A program made the translations under genes and the position numbers. Positions 59,835 through 64,000 of a stretch of DNA of 64,000 nucleotides are shown here, in pieces (positions within the stretch are counted from its first letter, which is position 1; every line of letters begins with the position of its first letter). The notes below the pieces were generated by a model. It ran no database searches. It was not told where the DNA came from and saw only the letters and a list, made by a program, of their open reading frames with translations. Origin of the DNA: Mucilaginibacter phenanthrenivorans (lineage in GTDB: Bacteria; Bacteroidota; Bacteroidia; Sphingobacteriales; Sphingobacteriaceae); the NCBI RefSeq assembly GCF_024721155.1, contig NZ_JAHVAP010000005.1:558001-622000 (forward strand), in the 5' to 3' direction.

Positions 59835-62009
59835 ATGAAAAGATCTATCCTATTTTACAGTTTACTGCTTAGCTCGCTCGCTGTGTCTGCACAGTCTACA
59901 GAAAAGCTTCCGCAAAAAACCGCCTTCCAAACCAGCAGCCCCTGGATGCCCGAGATTGATGTACGGTCAGACATTGCCATTGTTTACGGCACTAATGATC
60001 GCCCCGGGATGACCTTTGAGCAACGTGTACAATCGTGGCGCGACCATGGCTACCAGGTAAATTTTATGACCGGCATTGCCTGGGGACAGTATTATGATTA
60101 CTTCCTCGGTAAATGGGATGGTAAGAACCATCTTGGCGTAGGCCAGGTAACCATTAAGGGCGATACCATTATGCATGGCAAAAACATGCCTTATGTAGTT
60201 CCCGTGCAGTCGTTTATTGACTATATGAAAACGGCTGTTGTTAAAAGGGTAATTGATGCCGGAATCACCACCATATTTTTAGAGGAGCCCGAGTTTTGGG
60301 CCCGCGCCGGTTATAGCGCGCCATTTAAAGAAGAATGGCAAAAATATTACGGCTTCCCCTGGAAACCACAGGACGCCTCTGCCGAAAACACCTATCTATC
60401 GAGCAAATTAAAATACCATTTATATTACGATGCCATCAAACAGGTGTCATCATACGCCAAAGAATATGGCAAAAGCAAAGGCGTTGCTGTGAAGGTTTTC
60501 ATCGCAACCCACTCGCTTGTTAACTACTCATCATGGCAAATTGTTAGTCCGGAGGCAAGCTTAGCTTCGCTGCCCGGTATCGACGGTTACATAGCCCAGG
60601 TATGGACAGGTACCGCCCGCGAACCTACATTTTTTAACGGGGTGAAGAAGGAGCGTGTATTTGAAAATGCCTTCCTTGAATACGGTTCAACCGAATCCAT
60701 GACGGCGCCAACCAAACGCAAGCTGTTTTTCCTTACCGACCCGATCGAGGACCGGGTGCATGACTGGAGCGATTACAAACGTAATTACCAGGCTACATTT
60801 ACTGCTAAGTTGCTGTACCCAATGATCTCGGATTACGAGGTAATGCCATGGCCCGAAAGGATCTATACGCACCCTTACCCGGTACCGAACAGTAACGAGA
60901 AGATCCTGATCCCGAATTTTTACTCCACCCAAATGCAGGTAATGGTTAATGCACTAAACAGCATGCCAAAATCTGATAACAAGGTATCCGGTGTAAACGG
61001 CATCGGTGTGTTGATGAGCAATTCATTAATGTTCCAGCGCTTCCCTACGCATAATGGGTTTGAAGATCCGCAATTTTCTAACTTCTATGGTCAAACCTTA
61101 CCATTGGTAAAACGCGGTGTGCCGGTACAAACTGTTCACATGGAAAATTTGGGTTATGCGGCATCATTAAAACACATCAAGGTTTTAGTGATGAGCTACT
61201 CGAACATGAAGCCTGTGTCGGTTGACGTACATAACCAGTTAGCTGCCTGGGTTAAAAAAGGCGGTGTGCTGATCTATTGCGGTAAGGATGATGATCCGTA
61301 CCAATCTGTTATGGAATGGTGGGATACCAAGGGCAATAAATTCACCGCGCCATCACAACACTTGTTCAAATTGCTGGGCATCAACCCCACAAAAGATAAC
61401 GAGCATTTTAAAGTTGGTAAAGGTGCGGTGTATGTACTAAGGCAAAATCCTAAAGAATATGTAGTGCAGGCCAATAACGACGGCGGCTACATAGATGCCG
61501 TAAAGCGTGCTTATGAAAAAGATGGAAAAGCTGGCGAGCTTACTTTTAAAAACAGCCTTTATTTAGAGCGCGGCCCTTACGATATAGTAGCCGTAATGGA
61601 TGAAAATGCCGATGGCAAGCCTTACGTAGTGAAGGGTCCGGTGATCGATCTGTTCGACCCGCAATTGCCGGTGCTCGCCGAAAAAACTATTAACCCCGGC
61701 GAACAATCATTGTTATATGTGGTGAACCGTGTTGCGGATAAAACAAAGCCGCAGGTGCTTACATCTGCATCAAGAATTTATAACGAACAGGTACAGGCCG
61801 GCAGCTACACATTTGTAGCTAAAAGCCCGGCTAAAACAGTAAACAGCGCCCGTGTGCTGCTACCTGCGCAGCCGAAAAGCACAACGGTTACTGACAGCAA
61901 AGGACAAGTTATTACCGATGTTAAATCATCGTGGGATCCATCATCAAATACCCTTTACCTCGGTTTTGCCAATAGCCCCGACGGTATTAAGGTTGATTTG
62001 AAATGGTGA
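59835..62009 (+). CDS. Exported glycosidase-like protein (TIM barrel plus GATase-like domain)
   Basis: A 724-residue protein with a signal peptide (about 1-20). Residues 45-330 look like a TIM barrel: IAIVYGTNDRP, then VIDAGITTIFLEEPEFW (about 137-153) with acidic residues at a strand end, and DGYIAQVWTGTAREP. Residues 400-500 resemble a glutamine-amidotransferase-like module as in the trimerisation domain of GH42 (IKVLVMSYSNMKPVSVDVHNQLAAWVKKGGVLIYCG). A beta domain follows. This is a pattern of exported glycosidases, but I cannot place it in a numbered family. It lies between SusCD and a GH92 enzyme, so a sugar substrate is likely. Confidence 0.7.
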   Translation: MKRSILFYSLLLSSLAVSAQSTEKLPQKTAFQTSSPWMPEIDVRSDIAIVYGTNDRPGMTFEQRVQSWRDHGYQVNFMTGIAWGQYYDYFLGKWDGKNHLGVGQVTIKGDTIMHGKNMPYVVPVQSFIDYMKTAVVKRVIDAGITTIFLEEPEFWARAGYSAPFKEEWQKYYGFPWKPQDASAENTYLSSKLKYHLYYDAIKQVSSYAKEYGKSKGVAVKVFIATHSLVNYSSWQIVSPEASLASLPGIDGYIAQVWTGTAREPTFFNGVKKERVFENAFLEYGSTESMTAPTKRKLFFLTDPIEDRVHDWSDYKRNYQATFTAKLLYPMISDYEVMPWPERIYTHPYPVPNSNEKILIPNFYSTQMQVMVNALNSMPKSDNKVSGVNGIGVLMSNSLMFQRFPTHNGFEDPQFSNFYGQTLPLVKRGVPVQTVHMENLGYAASLKHIKVLVMSYSNMKPVSVDVHNQLAAWVKKGGVLIYCGKDDDPYQSVMEWWDTKGNKFTAPSQHLFKLLGINPTKDNEHFKVGKGAVYVLRQNPKEYVVQANNDGGYIDAVKRAYEKDGKAGELTFKNSLYLERGPYDIVAVMDENADGKPYVVKGPVIDLFDPQLPVLAEKTINPGEQSLLYVVNRVADKTKPQVLTSASRIYNEQVQAGSYTFVAKSPAKTVNSARVLLPAQPKSTTVTDSKGQVITDVKSSWDPSSNTLYLGFANSPDGIKVDLKW

Positions 62010-62039
62010 TAAAAGAGCTTTTTTGAGGAAAGGTTGGTT

Positions 62040-62077
62040 ACTTCCGTGCACGAGCAATTGTGCGCGGAAGTTTTTTT
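62040..62077 (+). terminator. Terminator after the glycosidase-like gene
   Basis: ACTTCCGTGCAC (62040-62051), loop GAGCAATT, GTGCGCGGAAGT (62060-62071), twelve pairs with one wobble, then seven T. Confidence 0.9.
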
Positions 62078-62154
62078 GCCTTATATAAGTTATTAAACAG
62101 TATTACAAATAATTGAATTCACTAAATATAAAATCAAGGCCTTCTCATAACGCT

Positions 62155-64000
62155 ATGAAAAAAGTCACCCTACTTGCAACCCTATTTCTACCTTTTACAT
62201 TATTGGCCCAAAAGGCGGCTGTTGTCTCAGATCCCGTTGAACTGATCAACCCGCTGATGGGAACCATGTCGAAACCCGCGCTGTCAAATGGTAACACTTA
62301 CCCGGCACTTGCGCTGCCCTGGGGCATGAACTTCTGGACGCCGCAAACCGGCAGAATGGGCGACGGCTGGCAGTACACTTACGATGCTGACAAGATCCGT
62401 GGCTTTAAACAAACACACCAGCCATCACCGTGGATGAATGATTATGGTATGTTTTCTATCTTCCCCGAAATAGGTAAGATAGTAGTTGACGAAAATAAAC
62501 GCGCCAGCTGGTTCTCGCACAAGGCCGAAATAGCGAAGCCATACTATTACAGCGTTTACCTGGCCGACTATGATGTTACAACCGAGATCACCCCAACCGA
62601 GCGTGCGGCCAGTTTTAGGTTTACGTTCCCCAAAAGCGATAGCTCACATATTTTGATAGACGCCTTTGACAAGGGATCCTATGTGAAGATCATTCCCGGC
62701 GAACAAAAGATAATTGGCTACAGCACTAAAAACAGCGGCGCCGTAACCGATAATTTTAAAGACTATTTTGTTATTTATGTAGATAAGCCCTTTGAGTTCG
62801 CAGCAGCCTGGCACGACAAACAGGTTGATAAAGGACAGCTGGAATACACCGGAGACCACACAGGTGCAGTTATCAGCTTTAAAACAAAAAAGGGTGAGGA
62901 GGTACATTTACGGGTAGCATCATCCTTCATCAGTATTGAGCAAGCTGAACTCAACTTAAAGCGTGAACTGGCTAACGACAGCTTTGCGGTTACTGAACAA
63001 AAGGCTAAAGCAACCTGGAACAAAACGCTGAACCATATAAATATCGAGGGCGGCACTATCGACCAGAGCCGCACTTTTTACTCGTGCCTTTACCGTATGT
63101 TGTTCTTCCCCAATAAGATGTACGAGGTTGACGCCAACGGTCAAAACGTACACTATAGTCCATACAATGGCAAAACAATGCCGGGTTACCTGTTTGCAGG
63201 CACCGGTTTCTGGGATACATTCAGGGCGCTTTATCCCTTCCTGAATTTAGTGTACCCGTCCATCAACAAGGAGATGCAACAGGGCCTCATTAATGATTAT
63301 AAGGAAGGCGGCTGGCTGCCGGAATGGTCGAGCCCGGGTTACGCCGATTGTATGATTGGGAATAACTCAGCATCGGTAGTTGCCGAGGCTTATTTAAAAG
63401 GGATGCGCGGGTATGATATCAACACGCTTTATGAGGCCTTGAAACATGGCGCTAATAACGAGGGGCCGAATGCAGCAGGTCGCCGTGGCGTTGAATATTA
63501 CAACACATTAGGCTATGTGCCTTATGATGTAAAGATTAATGAAAACGCAGCCCGCACGCTGGAATATGCTTACGATGATTTTGCCATATACCAATTAGGG
63601 AAAGCCCTTAACAAACCGGCGTCAGAAATCGACATCTATAAAAAACGCAGCCAGAACTACCACAACCTGTTTGATAAACAAACCGGCCTGATGCGTGGCA
63701 AAAATAAGGATGGTTCGTTCGAAACGCCATTCAACCCGTTTAAATGGGGCGATGCATTTACCGAGGGCAACAGCTGGCATTATACCTGGGGCGTATTTCA
63801 CGACATCCAGGGATTAATAAACCTGATGGGCGGCAAGCAACAATTCATAGCCAAGCTCGATTCTGTATTTACCCTGCCGCCAACTTTCGACGACAGCTAT
63901 TACGGAACTGTTATCCATGAGATCCGCGAAATGCAGATCGCCAATATGGGGCAATATGCGCATGGTAACCAACCTATTCAGCACATGATTTACCTGTATA
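62155..64000 (+). CDS. GH92 alpha-mannosidase (3' end outside window)
   Basis: An open frame from the ATG at 62155 to the right edge, 615 residues seen. Signal peptide about 1-19. GH92 signatures: INPLMGTMSKPALSNGNTYPALALPWGMNFWTPQTG (about 29-64), GFKQTHQPSPWMNDYG, GTGFWDTFRALYPFLN (about 350-365), GWLPEWSSPGY, NTLGYVPYD and the EYAYDDFAIYQLG segment carrying the probable catalytic base pair, and GDAFTEGNSWHYTW. GH92 enzymes are calcium-dependent exo-alpha-mannosidases that invert the anomeric centre. It suggests mannan or N-glycan use by this locus. A terminator precedes it, so it probably has its own promoter. Confidence 0.96.
   Translation, partial: MKKVTLLATLFLPFTLLAQKAAVVSDPVELINPLMGTMSKPALSNGNTYPALALPWGMNFWTPQTGRMGDGWQYTYDADKIRGFKQTHQPSPWMNDYGMFSIFPEIGKIVVDENKRASWFSHKAEIAKPYYYSVYLADYDVTTEITPTERAASFRFTFPKSDSSHILIDAFDKGSYVKIIPGEQKIIGYSTKNSGAVTDNFKDYFVIYVDKPFEFAAAWHDKQVDKGQLEYTGDHTGAVISFKTKKGEEVHLRVASSFISIEQAELNLKRELANDSFAVTEQKAKATWNKTLNHINIEGGTIDQSRTFYSCLYRMLFFPNKMYEVDANGQNVHYSPYNGKTMPGYLFAGTGFWDTFRALYPFLNLVYPSINKEMQQGLINDYKEGGWLPEWSSPGYADCMIGNNSASVVAEAYLKGMRGYDINTLYEALKHGANNEGPNAAGRRGVEYYNTLGYVPYDVKINENAARTLEYAYDDFAIYQLGKALNKPASEIDIYKKRSQNYHNLFDKQTGLMRGKNKDGSFETPFNPFKWGDAFTEGNSWHYTWGVFHDIQGLINLMGGKQQFIAKLDSVFTLPPTFDDSYYGTVIHEIREMQIANMGQYAHGNQPIQHMIYLY

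Overview
The window looks like chromosomal DNA of a Bacteroidota species, most likely Sphingobacteriaceae close to Mucilaginibacter or Pedobacter. This rests on two SusC/SusD loci, FecI/FecR control, GLPGLI-family and DUF3823 proteins, several TAnnTTTG promoter elements and families of long imperfect inverted repeats between genes. The genus is an inference from gene content, not from a marker gene.

Layout. 1-1270 holds the start of an FG-GAP/VCBS-repeat lipoprotein cut by the left edge. 2072-9655 (minus strand) is a high-affinity potassium uptake operon: a 27-residue membrane peptide, kdpF, kdpA, kdpB, kdpC, a KdpD that is only the N-terminal half, and a separate HAMP-PAS histidine kinase. 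No KdpE is present. 10.4-13.3 kb has a membrane protein, an SRPBCC protein and a TPR protein. 13.8-24.7 kb is a FecI/FecR-controlled SusC/SusD locus with two phosphoesterases, probably for scavenging a phosphorylated compound. 24.8-31.6 kb has a MITE-like repeat, an acyltransferase, a small membrane protein, a GNAT enzyme plus M20 deacylase, a sigma-54 (NtrC-type) response regulator and an outer-membrane porin. 32-36 kb holds small hypothetical genes. 36.2-38.8 kb is a Ro60/Rsr (TROVE) gene followed by an array of seven Y-RNA-like elements. 38.9-48 kb holds an ArsB-type transporter, NIPSNAP, SDR and DoxX proteins, a GLPGLI/TonB receptor pair behind a triple palindrome, and an OmpA protein. 48.2-50.7 kb is an alkylation-damage repair cluster. 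50.9-64 kb is a polysaccharide utilisation locus: a membrane-bound Kelch/SARP-like regulator, SusC, SusD, DUF3823, a glycosidase-like protein and a GH92 alpha-mannosidase cut by the right edge.

Two systems stand out. (1) The Ro60 array: seven elements share a 5' strand GRTGYCGTA-N9-TACTTCG and a matching 3' strand. In six the N9 pairs with its own 3' strand although its sequence differs from element to element, which is strong covariation. Six carry tRNA T-arms; three form a circularly permuted tRNA mimic (T-arm, capped acceptor, D-arm). (2) A dispersed potassium regulon: three pairs of TATCAWWWWTGATA-like sites with centres about 22 bp apart each lie 105-109 bp upstream of a -24/-12 promoter. 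They precede the kdp operon, the small membrane protein gene and the porin gene. The regulator gene for an NtrC-type protein lies between the last two, and probably replaces KdpE.
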